Under the pieces are notes generated by a model that searched no databases, was not told the DNA's origin, and worked only from the letters and a program-made list of their open reading frames with translations. This document shows, one piece after another, positions 24,141 through 32,583 of a DNA stretch of 64,000 nt. The position numbers and the translations under genes were made by a program. Source of the stretch: Trujillonella endophytica (GTDB lineage: Bacteria; Actinomycetota; Actinomycetes; Mycobacteriales; Geodermatophilaceae); assembly GCF_900110555.1 (NCBI RefSeq), contig NZ_FOEE01000003.1, positions 310,001-374,000 on the forward strand, in the 5' to 3' direction. Position 1 is the first letter of the stretch, and the number at the start of each line of letters is the position of its first letter.

Positions 24141-25351
24141 CCGTGGCGCTGCGTGCCGCACGGGCAGCGCTGGTCAGGGAGGTCCGGGAGTCCGGCACCG
24201 CGGAACGGGCGCTCTGGATGGCCGTCGTCGCCATCGCCGCCGTCCGCGTCTGGCAGGGCTACAAGAACGCCGGCGACCTGCGGATCGTCTGGTACGCGGG
24301 ACGGCACCTCCTCGACGGGGCACCGGTCTTCATCGACGAGGGCTTCCTCTACCTCCCGACCTCCGCGGTCCTGGCCGCTCCCTTCGCTCTCCTGCGCGAG
24401 GGTCACGGCATGGGCGTCGGCGTCCTGCTGTGCTGCTGCGCCGTCGTGGTCCTCGCCACGGCGTCGGTGCGGCTGCTGGCCGCGCCCGGCCCCCGCTGGC
24501 TCGCTCCGGCGGTCTCCCTGGCCGTCCTGACCAGCTATGCCGGCGGGGATCTCATCGCCGTGGCGAACTCCGAGTTCGTCCCGCTGGCCATGCTGCCCTT
24601 CATCCTCGCCGCGGCCGCCCGGGGCCGGTGGACGACCTTCGCCGTGCTGCTCGGGCTGAGCATCGTGGTCAAGCCGTTCCTCATCGGCCTGCTGCTGCTC
24701 CCGCTCCTCGCGTTCCGCCCCCGCGCGCTCGCCATCGCCGTCGGGATCCCCGTCGTCGGATCGGCGCTGTCGCTGCTGCTGGTGGCCGACCCGGGCAACT
24801 TCTTCGACGTCACGATCCCCAGCCTGCTCCGCGGCCAGGAGAAGACCGAGAACCCGGCGAACGCATCCCTGGCGCACCTGCTCGACTACGCCGGTCTCCC
24901 CGAGAAGCTGGTCCTGGGGCTGCGCGTCGTCATGGTCGTGATCGGCGTCGGCGCTGCTGTCGTCCGCTGGCGCCGGACCGGCGGTGATCCGGTCGTGCGC
25001 GTCGTGGAGGTCGGCGTGCTGCTGCTCCTGACCAGCAGCCTCGCCTCCTCGGTGGTCTGGTCCCACTACGCGCTGCTGCTGGTGCCCGTGTTCGTCATCG
25101 CGGGGCGGCCCGGGGCGGTCACGGGGCGGACGGCGGTACTGTGGCCGCTGCTCCTGCCCGTCCTCGCCCTGGGCTACCCCGCGAACGTCCCGACGATCTG
25201 GGGCACCGTCATGGTCCGGGTCGGCCTCTCCCTGCTGGCCATCCTGCTGGTCCTGGCCTGGCGGTACGCCGTGCTCCCGCCGCGAGACGTCCGATCGCCG
25301 CAGGCGGCCGAGCCGGCCCGTCCCGCGGAGGCGGAGCAGCTCCGGCGCTAG
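24137..25351 (+). CDS. GT87-family arabinofuranosyltransferase-like membrane protein
   Basis: A 404-residue protein with about ten membrane helices, of the DUF2029/GT87 group that includes AftC, the alpha-1,3 arabinan-branching enzyme. The acidic YAGRHLLDGAPVFIDEGFLYLPT segment after helix 1 resembles the catalytic loop of GT-C enzymes. The gene overlaps dprE2 (GTGA), which strongly suggests that it uses the DPA made by that operon. Exact linkage cannot be told. The C-terminal tail is polar and probably cytosolic. A paralogue lies about 25 kb downstream. Confidence 0.8.
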   Translation: MTVALRAARAALVREVRESGTAERALWMAVVAIAAVRVWQGYKNAGDLRIVWYAGRHLLDGAPVFIDEGFLYLPTSAVLAAPFALLREGHGMGVGVLLCCCAVVVLATASVRLLAAPGPRWLAPAVSLAVLTSYAGGDLIAVANSEFVPLAMLPFILAAAARGRWTTFAVLLGLSIVVKPFLIGLLLLPLLAFRPRALAIAVGIPVVGSALSLLLVADPGNFFDVTIPSLLRGQEKTENPANASLAHLLDYAGLPEKLVLGLRVVMVVIGVGAAVVRWRRTGGDPVVRVVEVGVLLLLTSSLASSVVWSHYALLLVPVFVIAGRPGAVTGRTAVLWPLLLPVLALGYPANVPTIWGTVMVRVGLSLLAILLVLAWRYAVLPPRDVRSPQAAEPARPAEAEQLRR

Positions 25352-25379
25352 GGAGGCGGCAGAGGAGGCGTCCCGGCCC

Positions 25380-25398
25380 CCTCCGCGTCCGGCGGAGG
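25380..25398. terminator. Short hairpin between convergent genes
   Basis: A 7-bp stem CCTCCGC/GCGGAGG with a 5-nt loop lies between the stops of the GT87 gene and the first LCP gene. Weak but positioned for bidirectional termination. Confidence 0.4.
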
Positions 25399-25411
25399 CG
25401 GCGCAGCGCTC

Positions 25412-26956
25412 TCAGTTGATGCAGCTCCGGTCGGCGGCGTTGCGCTGGTCGGCGCCGGTGACCTCGCCGGGCGCGGGCTGAGCGGGAACGGGCACGCCGA
25501 CGCCGGTGAAGTCCTCGCCGAGCACGAGCTGCACCGTGCCGGCGGTCAGGGTGTCGTCGAGCTCGACGAGCACCCCGGGGATCACCGCGGCGACGGTGGC
25601 GGCGAGCGCCTCGTCCCCGGCGGCGTGCCGGACGACGGTTCGGGTGTAGTCGCTGGAGTCGGCGTTGCCGGTGCCGGCGACGGGGAACCCGGCCTCCTCG
25701 AGCTCGCCCGCGGCGCCGGCCGCCAGACCGGAGATCCCCGAGCCGTTGAGCACCTCGACGGGCACCGAGGCGGGGTCGACCGTGGCCGGCGGCTCGGCCG
25801 GATCCGGCGCCGGCTCCGCCGACAGCTGGGCGAAGAAGGCGTGCAGGGTCTCCTCGTCCTCCAGCCGGACGATCGCCCCGGCGCCGTCGACCCGGTCGTC
25901 GCCGACGTAGGGGACGGTCTGGAACTCGATGCGGTCCAGCGTCACCGACTGCATCTGCCGCGCCAGCTGGAACAGGTCGAGGTCCTGGTCCACGGTCAGC
26001 GACCGGGCGACCGCCTCCACCAGGTCGCGCTGCTTGCCGGGGTCGAGCAGCACGTCGCCGGACAGCATGTTGCGCAGCACGCCGGCGATGAACACCTGCT
26101 GGCGGATGATGCGGTCGTAGTCGCCGTTGATGCCGTGCCGCTGCCGGACGAACTTCAGCGCGTCCGCGCCGGAGATGACCTGCGGGCCGGCCGGGAAGAA
26201 GGCGCCGGAGAACTCCCGGTCGTCCACGGCCGCGCACAGGTTGACCTCGACGCCGCCGACGACGCTGGTCAGCTCGAAGAAGCCGAGCAGGTCCACCTCG
26301 GCGTAGTGGTCGATCTGCAGGCCGCTCAGCGCGGAGATCGTCTGCACGAGCAGCTGCGCGCCGCCGGCCTGCCGCTCGGACTCGGGCCGGCCGTCGTCCA
26401 CCGAGCTGTACCCGAAGGCGTAGGCGGCGTTCAGCTTGTTCCAGCCGTGCCCCGGGATCTCGACGTAGGAGTCGCGCGGAAAGGACACGAACGACGCCGC
26501 GGAGCCGTCGGCCGGGAGGTGCACCAGGATGATCGTGTCGGTGTTGAGGCCCGAGTCGGTGCCCGCGTTGAGCTCGCGCAGCTGCTCCTCGGTGAGGTTG
26601 GCGCGGCTGTCGCTGCCGACCAGCAGCAGGTTCATCGCCTCCGGGACGTCGCCGGACTCCTCGTTGCCGCTGTCGGGGATCGCGTCGGTGCGGTTGATCG
26701 ACGCCTCGGCCAGCTGCCCGAGGTACCAGCTCCACCCGGTGGTCGCGAGCACCACGGCGGACAGCACGCCGGCCAGGACGCGCGTGACGACGGTGGCGCG
26801 CCGGGTGGGGCGCCGAGCGGGACGGTCGGCGGCCAGCGGATCGTGCCCGCCGGGGTGCGCCGGCCGGCCGGAGCCGGCCCGGCCCAGGCGCGGATCCAGC
26901 CGGGGCGGCAGGGACCGGCCGTCGCCGCCGTGGGGATCGGGCCTCCTGGTGCTCAC
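25412..26956 (-). CDS. LCP-family wall glycan ligase with LytR_C domain (copy 1)
   Basis: A 514-residue LytR-CpsA-Psr protein. A cytosolic Arg/Pro-rich N-terminus is followed by one membrane helix (about 60-80), the extracellular LCP domain (about 108-320; SFPRDSYVEIPG with the conserved Arg, NAAYAFG, FVRQRHG, DRIIRQQ) and a C-terminal LytR_C domain (about 400-490). Such enzymes transfer undecaprenyl- or decaprenyl-linked polymers such as arabinogalactan to peptidoglycan. It is a close tandem paralogue of the next gene. Start is GTG with a GAGGGACGAGG ribosome site. Confidence 0.92.
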   Translation of the reverse strand: MSTRRPDPHGGDGRSLPPRLDPRLGRAGSGRPAHPGGHDPLAADRPARRPTRRATVVTRVLAGVLSAVVLATTGWSWYLGQLAEASINRTDAIPDSGNEESGDVPEAMNLLLVGSDSRANLTEEQLRELNAGTDSGLNTDTIILVHLPADGSAASFVSFPRDSYVEIPGHGWNKLNAAYAFGYSSVDDGRPESERQAGGAQLLVQTISALSGLQIDHYAEVDLLGFFELTSVVGGVEVNLCAAVDDREFSGAFFPAGPQVISGADALKFVRQRHGINGDYDRIIRQQVFIAGVLRNMLSGDVLLDPGKQRDLVEAVARSLTVDQDLDLFQLARQMQSVTLDRIEFQTVPYVGDDRVDGAGAIVRLEDEETLHAFFAQLSAEPAPDPAEPPATVDPASVPVEVLNGSGISGLAAGAAGELEEAGFPVAGTGNADSSDYTRTVVRHAAGDEALAATVAAVIPGVLVELDDTLTAGTVQLVLGEDFTGVGVPVPAQPAPGEVTGADQRNAADRSCIN

Positions 26957-27120
26957 CCCTCGTCCCTCCCTCGGCCTCCGCGATTCAGGTCATCGAGGCG
27001 AGTGTGGGACGGCGGCGGCTCGGCCGGGAATGGCAAGAACTGACCAGGTGGGCAGCGCGTAGCTGTTCTCGGTGCCCTGGGTGACGCCGGGACCGCGCCC
27101 CGTGAGGACGGCGGGGGTGC

Positions 27121-28719
27121 TCAGTTGATGCAGGTGGTGTCCTGCGCCGTCCGCAGGTCCTCCCCGGCCACCTCGTCGGCCGGGGTCGCCGCGGTGACGG
27201 GCACGCCGATGCCGGTGAAGTCCTCGCCGAGGACGAGCTGCACCGTGCCGGCGGTCAGGGTGTCGTCGAGCTCGACGAGCACGCCGGGGACCGCTGCGGC
27301 GACGGTGGCGGCGAGCGCCTCGTCCCCGGCGGCGTGCCGGACGACGGTCTGCGTGTAGTCGGCGGAGTCGGCGTTGCCGGTGCCGGCGACGGGGAAGCCG
27401 GCCTCCTCGAGCTCGCCGGCGGCGTCGGCGGCCAGCCCCGGGGTCCCCGAGCCGTTGAGCACCTCGACGGGCACCGAGGCGGGGTCGACGGTGGCCGGGG
27501 GTGCCGCAGGCTCCTCGGCGGGCGCCGCGGGCTCGGCGGACAGCTGCGCGAAGAACGCGTGCAGCGTCTCCTCGTCCTCCAGCCGGATGATCGAGCGACC
27601 CTGCTCGTCCCGCTCGTCCCCGACGTAGGGGACCGTCTGGAACTCGATGCTGCCCTCGGTCACCGACTGCATCTGGCGGGCGAGCCCGAACAGGTCGAGG
27701 TCCTCGTCCACCGTCAGTGCCTGCGAGGCCGCCTCGACGAGCTGCCGCTGCTTGCCCAGGTCGAGGAGCACGTCCTCGGACAGCATCTTGCGCAGGACAC
27801 CGGCGATGAACACCTGCTGGCGGATGATGCGGTCGTAGTCGCCGCGCGGCAGGCCGTGCCGCTGCCGGACGAAGCGCAGCGCGTCGGCGCCGGAGATGGT
27901 CTGCGGGCCGGCGGCGAAGACGGCGCCCGAGTAGGCGCGGTCGTCCACGGCCGCGCACAGGTTGACCTCGACGCCGCCGACGACGCTGCTGAGCTGGAAG
28001 AACCCGAGCAGGTCGACCTCGGCGTAGTGGTCGATCTGCAGGCCGGTCAGCTCGGAGATCGTCTGCACCAGCAGCTGCGCGCCACCGGCCTGCCGCTCGG
28101 GCTCGGGCATCGAGTCGTCCACGCCGTTGTAGCCGTAGGCGTAGGCGGCGTTCAGCTTGTCCCAGCCGTAGCCGGGGATCTTCACGTAGGAGTCGCGCGG
28201 AAAGGACACGAACGACGCCGCGGAGCCGTCCGCGGGCACGTGCACCAGGATGATCGTGTCGGTGTTGAGCCCGGAGTCCTCGCCGGCGTTGAGCTCGCGC
28301 AGCTGCTCGTCGGTGAGGTCGGCGCGGCTGTCGCTGCCGACCAGCAGCAGGTTCATCGCCTCCGTGGCCTCGCCGGTGCCCTCGTTGCCGGTGTCGGGGA
28401 TCGCGTCGGTGCGGTTGACCGAGGCCTCCGCGACCTGACCCAGGTACCAGCTCCAGCCGGTGGTGGACAGCAGCACGGCGGACAGCAGCCCGGCCAGCGC
28501 GCGGACGACGATGGTGGTGCGGCGGGTGCGGCCACGGCGGGCGGGGCCGGCGGCGTCCGCCGGTGCGTGGCCGGCGGGCGCGGCGGGCCTCGGCGCCCGG
28601 CTGGAGCCGGATCGGCCCACCCGCGGGTCCAGGCGGGGCGGCAGCGACCGGTCGCCCGACGCTCCGGGCTCGGCCGACCGCCCGGACTCGCCGGGCGGGG
28701 TGGGCTTCTTCGGGCTCAC
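27121..28719 (-). CDS. LCP-family wall glycan ligase with LytR_C domain (copy 2)
   Basis: A 532-residue LCP protein with the same layout as its neighbour: Pro/Arg-rich cytosolic end, one helix, LCP domain with SFPRDSYVKIPG, NAAYAYG and FVRQRHGLPRGDYDRIIRQQ, and a LytR_C domain. Long stretches are identical to copy 1, at both protein and DNA level, so they arose by tandem duplication. The GTG before SPKKPTPP is chosen because a GGAAGGA site precedes it; the longer frame to 29007 has no domain. The two copies differ mostly at the termini and in a linker (AAPAEEPAAPP). Confidence 0.9.
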   Translation of the reverse strand: MSPKKPTPPGESGRSAEPGASGDRSLPPRLDPRVGRSGSSRAPRPAAPAGHAPADAAGPARRGRTRRTTIVVRALAGLLSAVLLSTTGWSWYLGQVAEASVNRTDAIPDTGNEGTGEATEAMNLLLVGSDSRADLTDEQLRELNAGEDSGLNTDTIILVHVPADGSAASFVSFPRDSYVKIPGYGWDKLNAAYAYGYNGVDDSMPEPERQAGGAQLLVQTISELTGLQIDHYAEVDLLGFFQLSSVVGGVEVNLCAAVDDRAYSGAVFAAGPQTISGADALRFVRQRHGLPRGDYDRIIRQQVFIAGVLRKMLSEDVLLDLGKQRQLVEAASQALTVDEDLDLFGLARQMQSVTEGSIEFQTVPYVGDERDEQGRSIIRLEDEETLHAFFAQLSAEPAAPAEEPAAPPATVDPASVPVEVLNGSGTPGLAADAAGELEEAGFPVAGTGNADSADYTQTVVRHAAGDEALAATVAAAVPGVLVELDDTLTAGTVQLVLGEDFTGIGVPVTAATPADEVAGEDLRTAQDTTCIN

Positions 28720-29039
28720 GGAGGCGTCCTTCCCTGGTGCTGGCGCGCGCCCCCGGTCCCGGTCCGCTGCGTGGGACCCATCCGTCACCTGCGCGCGGTC
28801 GCATCGACCGCCGAGGGGCGCACCGCGAGAGTAGGTGGCGACGGCGCGGGGGAGCGGGTGGAGCGGGGACGACACGGGACGGCTGGGACGGACGGGACGG
28901 GACGGCGCTCGCGAGGGGGAGAGGCGGTCGCGGGGCGCCGGCCGGGCCTCGGTGGACCGGTCCGTCCCACGGGTCGCACCCGTCCCGGGACACCCGCCGC
29001 CTGCCACGGGCGGCCCGCCCCCGCAGGTACCGTGCGGGA
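28720..29039. other. Divergent intergenic region with GGGACGG repeats
   Basis: Between the leftward LCP gene and the rightward Wzm operon lie 320 bp without a convincing gene. The middle (about 28884-28904) contains four head-to-tail copies of a GGGACGG-like heptamer. Promoters for both directions must be here but no clear -35/-10 pair stands out. Confidence 0.4.
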
Positions 29040-29873
29040 GTGAGTTCGGCAGCAGTGACCCCGTCGCCCCTCGGGAGGGCTTTCCAGGATCTCCGGGCGG
29101 GGTGGGGGCAGCGGGAGCTGTGGGGCCACCTCGGCTGGCAGGACATCAGGCAGCGCTACCGGCGGTCCCTCCTCGGCCCGCTGTGGATCACCATCAGCAT
29201 GGCCGTCACCGCCATCGCGCTGGGCATCCTCTACGCCGGGCTGTTCGGCAACCCCCTCGAGGAGCAGCTGCCGTACATCCTCGTCGGCTTCATCGTCTGG
29301 GGATTCATCTCCGGCTGCGTGAACGAGGGCTCCGAGGTCTTCATCGCCAACGAGGGCCTGATCAAGCACCTGCCCTCGCCGATCAGCGTGCACGTGTTCC
29401 GGCTGATCTGGCGGCAGATGCTGTTCTTCGCGCACAACCTCGTCGTCTACGCGGTGATGCTCATCGTCTTCCCGCAGCCGCTGACCTGGCGCAGCCTCGC
29501 CGCCATCCCGGCCTTCGCGCTGATCGTCCTGAACGGGGCCTGGGTCGCGCTGCTGGCCGGGATCATCAGCACGCGGTTCCGCGACCTGACCCCGATCACG
29601 CAGAGCATCGTGCAGCTGATGTTCTTCCTGACCCCGATCGTCTGGATCTACGACGATCTGATCAACAGCCCCAACCCCGACGTCGCCGATCGGGCGCGCC
29701 TGGCGGAGTTCAACCCCTTCCTGCACTTCATCGAGATCATCCGTGCGCCCATGCTCGGAGCCGACCAGCAGATCCGACACTGGCTGGTGGTCCTCGCGAT
29801 CACCGTCGTCGGCTGGGTCCTGGCGATCCTCGTGATGCGGCGCTACCGCGCCCGCGTCGCGTACTGGGTCTGA
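29040..29873 (+). CDS. wzm: Galactan exporter permease (Wzm-type ABC-2)
   Basis: A 277-residue ABC-2 type permease with six predicted helices (from about residue 40). The segment QRYRRSLLGPLWITIS before helix 1 and the FNPFLHFIEIIRAP segment near the last helix are typical of polysaccharide exporters such as Rv3783. With the ATPase next door it exports the lipid-linked galactan. GTG 29040 is used; GTG 29055 is also possible. The gene heads an operon with the ATPase, GlfT1 and a methyltransferase. Confidence 0.9.
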   Translation: MSSAAVTPSPLGRAFQDLRAGWGQRELWGHLGWQDIRQRYRRSLLGPLWITISMAVTAIALGILYAGLFGNPLEEQLPYILVGFIVWGFISGCVNEGSEVFIANEGLIKHLPSPISVHVFRLIWRQMLFFAHNLVVYAVMLIVFPQPLTWRSLAAIPAFALIVLNGAWVALLAGIISTRFRDLTPITQSIVQLMFFLTPIVWIYDDLINSPNPDVADRARLAEFNPFLHFIEIIRAPMLGADQQIRHWLVVLAITVVGWVLAILVMRRYRARVAYWV

Positions 29874-29914
29874 CGGTCCGCGGTACCGGGCGTCCACGCC
29901 AGAGAGGCACACCA

Positions 29915-30688
29915 GTGGTCAGCATCACGACGCGCGACGCGTCGGTCGACTTCCCCATCTTCGACGCGAAGAGCCGTTCGCTGAAGAAGACGGTGCTCGG
30001 GGTCGTCGGCGGCAACATCGACAGCGGCGCGAAGGTCCCGGTCATCCAGGCCCTGCACGAGGTGACGGTGGACCTGGAGGACGGCGCCCGCGTGGGTCTC
30101 GTCGGCCACAACGGCGCCGGCAAGTCCACGCTGCTCCGGCTGCTCGCCGGCATCTACGAGCCGACCAGTGGCACCGCCGTCGTCCACGGCAAGGTCGCGC
30201 CCGTGTTCGACCTCGGCGTCGGGATGGACCCGGAGATCTCCGGGTACGAGAACATCCTGATCCGCGGGCTGTTCCTCGGCATGACCCGCAAGCAGATGGA
30301 GAAGCGGGTCGACGACATCGCGGAGTTCACCGAGCTCGGCGACTTCCTCTCGATGCCGCTGCGCACCTACTCCACGGGTATGCGGGTGCGCCTGGCGCTG
30401 GGCGTGGTCACCAGCATCGACCCGGAGATCCTGCTCCTGGACGAGGGGATCGGGGCCGTGGACGCGGCCTTCCTGGAGAAGGCCCGCGACCGCCTCGGCG
30501 ACCTCGTCGCGCGTGCCGGCCTGCTGGTGTTCGCCTCCCACTCCGACGAGTTCCTGCGCCAGCTGTGCACCAGCGCGATCTGGATGGAGCACGGGCGGAT
30601 CAAGCAGCAGGGGTCGCTCAAGGAGGTCCTCACGGCCTACAAGGGCCCCGAGGCCTGGCCGCTCGAGAAGGGCCACGGCGCGGCATGA
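29915..30688 (+). CDS. wzt: Galactan exporter ATPase (Wzt-type)
   Basis: A 257-residue ABC ATPase. Walker A is GHNGAGKST, the signature is YSTGMRVRLALG, and Walker B is ILLLDEGIGAVD, with the GMDPEISGYENI segment of polysaccharide exporters. It ends soon after the ATPase fold, lacking the C-terminal carbohydrate-binding domain of some Wzt proteins, which means export is not gated by a terminal sugar cap. An AGAGAGG site lies before the GTG. It corresponds to Rv3781. Confidence 0.9.
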   Translation: MVSITTRDASVDFPIFDAKSRSLKKTVLGVVGGNIDSGAKVPVIQALHEVTVDLEDGARVGLVGHNGAGKSTLLRLLAGIYEPTSGTAVVHGKVAPVFDLGVGMDPEISGYENILIRGLFLGMTRKQMEKRVDDIAEFTELGDFLSMPLRTYSTGMRVRLALGVVTSIDPEILLLDEGIGAVDAAFLEKARDRLGDLVARAGLLVFASHSDEFLRQLCTSAIWMEHGRIKQQGSLKEVLTAYKGPEAWPLEKGHGAA

Positions 30689-31605
30689 CCGCGTCCGCCG
30701 CCCGACCGCCCGGCGAGCTCGTCGTCGCGGTGATCGTCACGCGCCACAGGGATGCGCTGCTCCGGGAGAGCCTGCGCAGCGTGGCGAGCCAGAGCCGGCC
30801 GGTGGACCGGGTCGTCGTCGTCGACAACGGCGCGTCGGCCGAGACCGCCGCGGTCGTGGCCGAGTGCGCCGCGGAGACGGTCTACCTGCCCTCGCACGCC
30901 AACCTGGGGGGCGCCGGGGGCTTCGCCCTCGGGCTGCTCACCGCGCTCTCGCTGGGCGCGGACTGGGTCTGGTGCGCCGACGACGACGGCCGCCCCGACG
31001 GCACCGCCGTCCTCGCGACGCTGCTCGAGGAGGCGCGGGCGCGGGACCTGGCGGAGGTGTCGCCGGCCGTCGTCGACGAGGCCGACCCGGGCCGGCTGGC
31101 CTTCCCCCTCCGGCGGGGGCTGCGCTGGCGGTCCGCCGTCGCCGACTTCGCGCCGGACGAGTTCCTGCCGTCCTACGCCTCGCTGTTCAACGGGGCGCTG
31201 TTCCGCGCCGACGCCTTCCGCGCGGTCGGCGTCCCCGACCTGCGGCTGTTCATCCGCGGCGACGAGACCGAGATCCACCGCCGGCTGACGCGCTCGGGCC
31301 TGCGGTTCGGGACGACGATGCGCGTCCGCTACCTGCACCCGCAGGGCGGTGACGAGTTCCTGCCGATCCTCGGCGGTCGCCTGTCGGCGCAGTACCCGTC
31401 CGACGACGTGAAGCGGTTCTACGTCTACCGCAACCGCGGGTACCTGATGGCCCAGCCCGGCATGCGCTGGCTGTTCCCCCTGGAACTGGTCCGCTTCGGC
31501 TACTTCTTCCTGAGCCGGAAGGACGTCCGCGGGCTGCGGAGCTGGCTCACCCTCACCCGCGCCGGACGCCAGGAGCGATTCGGCCCACCCGGCAGCGCCG
31601 GATGA
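30685..31605 (+). CDS. glfT1: Galactofuranosyltransferase GlfT1-like (GT2)
   Basis: A 306-residue GT2 enzyme. The donor site shows VTRHRD and VVDNGAS, the metal-binding motif is CADDDGRPDG, and the later acidic motif IRGDETEIHRR matches the GlfT1 pattern. GlfT1 adds the first galactofuranoses to the rhamnosyl linker. It overlaps the Wzt gene (ATGA) and lies between Wzt and a methyltransferase, close to the mycobacterial Rv3781-Rv3783 order. The assignment rests on motif and context. Confidence 0.82.
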   Translation: MTASAARPPGELVVAVIVTRHRDALLRESLRSVASQSRPVDRVVVVDNGASAETAAVVAECAAETVYLPSHANLGGAGGFALGLLTALSLGADWVWCADDDGRPDGTAVLATLLEEARARDLAEVSPAVVDEADPGRLAFPLRRGLRWRSAVADFAPDEFLPSYASLFNGALFRADAFRAVGVPDLRLFIRGDETEIHRRLTRSGLRFGTTMRVRYLHPQGGDEFLPILGGRLSAQYPSDDVKRFYVYRNRGYLMAQPGMRWLFPLELVRFGYFFLSRKDVRGLRSWLTLTRAGRQERFGPPGSAG

Positions 31606-31624
31606 CGTCCCGGAGGACACAGAG

Positions 31625-32509
31625 ATGATCGATCGCGCGAGGACAGCCGTGCGCGGGAAGCTGGTGCGCGCCGCGCGAGAGGCTGCCCGGGAGGCCGTCC
31701 AGGAGGCCCGGCCGGAGGAGACGCGGGCGCTCCTGCGCCAGCTCGTGGGCCTGGCCGAGGCCGAGCGGCAGCGCGCCGAGCAGCGCGCCGAGGCGCTCGG
31801 CCGTCAGGTCGAGGACCTGCGCGCGGAGGTCCTGCGGGCCCAGCAGGCGATCGCCGGCTACGAGCACCGGCACCGTCGCGACATCGGGTTCGCCGGTGAC
31901 GTCCTCGCGCTGGAGGAGACGACGCGCTTCGTCCTGGAGCAGATGCCGGGCCTCCCGCGCTACCCGGACCCGCACGACACCCTCCGGCACGGGCTCCGCC
32001 TCGTCGGTGAGCTCCCCGGGCTGGTCCTGGAGTTCGGGGTCGGGAGCGGCGGGACGCTGCGGGTCATCGCCGAGGAGTGCCCCGGTCGACCGGTGGTCGG
32101 CTTCGACGTGTTCAGCGGCCTGCCCGAGACCTGGCGCAGCGACTTCCCGGTGGGCGCCTTCGCCCAGGAGGCGCTGCCCGAGGTGCCGGGGGCCGAGCTG
32201 GTCGTCGGGCTCTTCGAGGACACCCTCCCGGGCTTCCTCGCCGAGCACGAGGGACCGGTGGCCTTCCTGCACCTGGACGCCGACCTGTACTCCTCCACGA
32301 AGACGGTGCTCGACCTGCTGGGCGACCGACTGGTGCCGGGGACGATCGTGGTCTTCGACGAGTACTTCAACTACCCCGGCTGGCAGGACCACGAGCACCG
32401 GGCCTGGGGGGAGTTCGTCGAGCGGACGGGTGTCACCTACCGCTGGGAGGCCTACAGCCTCGACCACGAGCAGCTGGTCGCCACGGTGCTGACGACGCCC
32501 TGGGGCTGA
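31625..32509 (+). CDS. TylF/MycF-like class I methyltransferase
   Basis: A 294-residue protein. Residues 1-75 form a charged helical region rich in Arg/Glu/Ala (probably coiled coil), and the rest is a SAM-dependent methyltransferase. The SAM motif is EFGVGSGGTLR; HLDADLYSSTKTVLDLL and FDEYFNYPGWQDHE match the TylF/macrocin O-methyltransferase group (metal-binding sugar O-methyltransferases). GGAGGACAC precedes the ATG. As last gene of the galactan export operon it might O-methylate a galactan or rhamnan residue. That role is inference. Confidence 0.8.
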   Translation: MIDRARTAVRGKLVRAAREAAREAVQEARPEETRALLRQLVGLAEAERQRAEQRAEALGRQVEDLRAEVLRAQQAIAGYEHRHRRDIGFAGDVLALEETTRFVLEQMPGLPRYPDPHDTLRHGLRLVGELPGLVLEFGVGSGGTLRVIAEECPGRPVVGFDVFSGLPETWRSDFPVGAFAQEALPEVPGAELVVGLFEDTLPGFLAEHEGPVAFLHLDADLYSSTKTVLDLLGDRLVPGTIVVFDEYFNYPGWQDHEHRAWGEFVERTGVTYRWEAYSLDHEQLVATVLTTPWG

Positions 32510-32516
32510 GCCGGTC

Positions 32517-32572
32517 CACGACGCCGAACGCCGGTGTCCCCCCGTGCGGGGACACCGGCGTTCGGCGTCGTG
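32517..32572. terminator. Perfect 25-bp bidirectional terminator hairpin
   Basis: Two 25-nt arms, fully complementary, close on a 6-nt CCGTGC loop. It begins 7 bp after the methyltransferase stop and ends 11 bp before the stop of the convergent glf operon, and so should end transcription from both sides. Confidence 0.9.
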
Positions 32573-32583
32573 AGGTCCGACCG

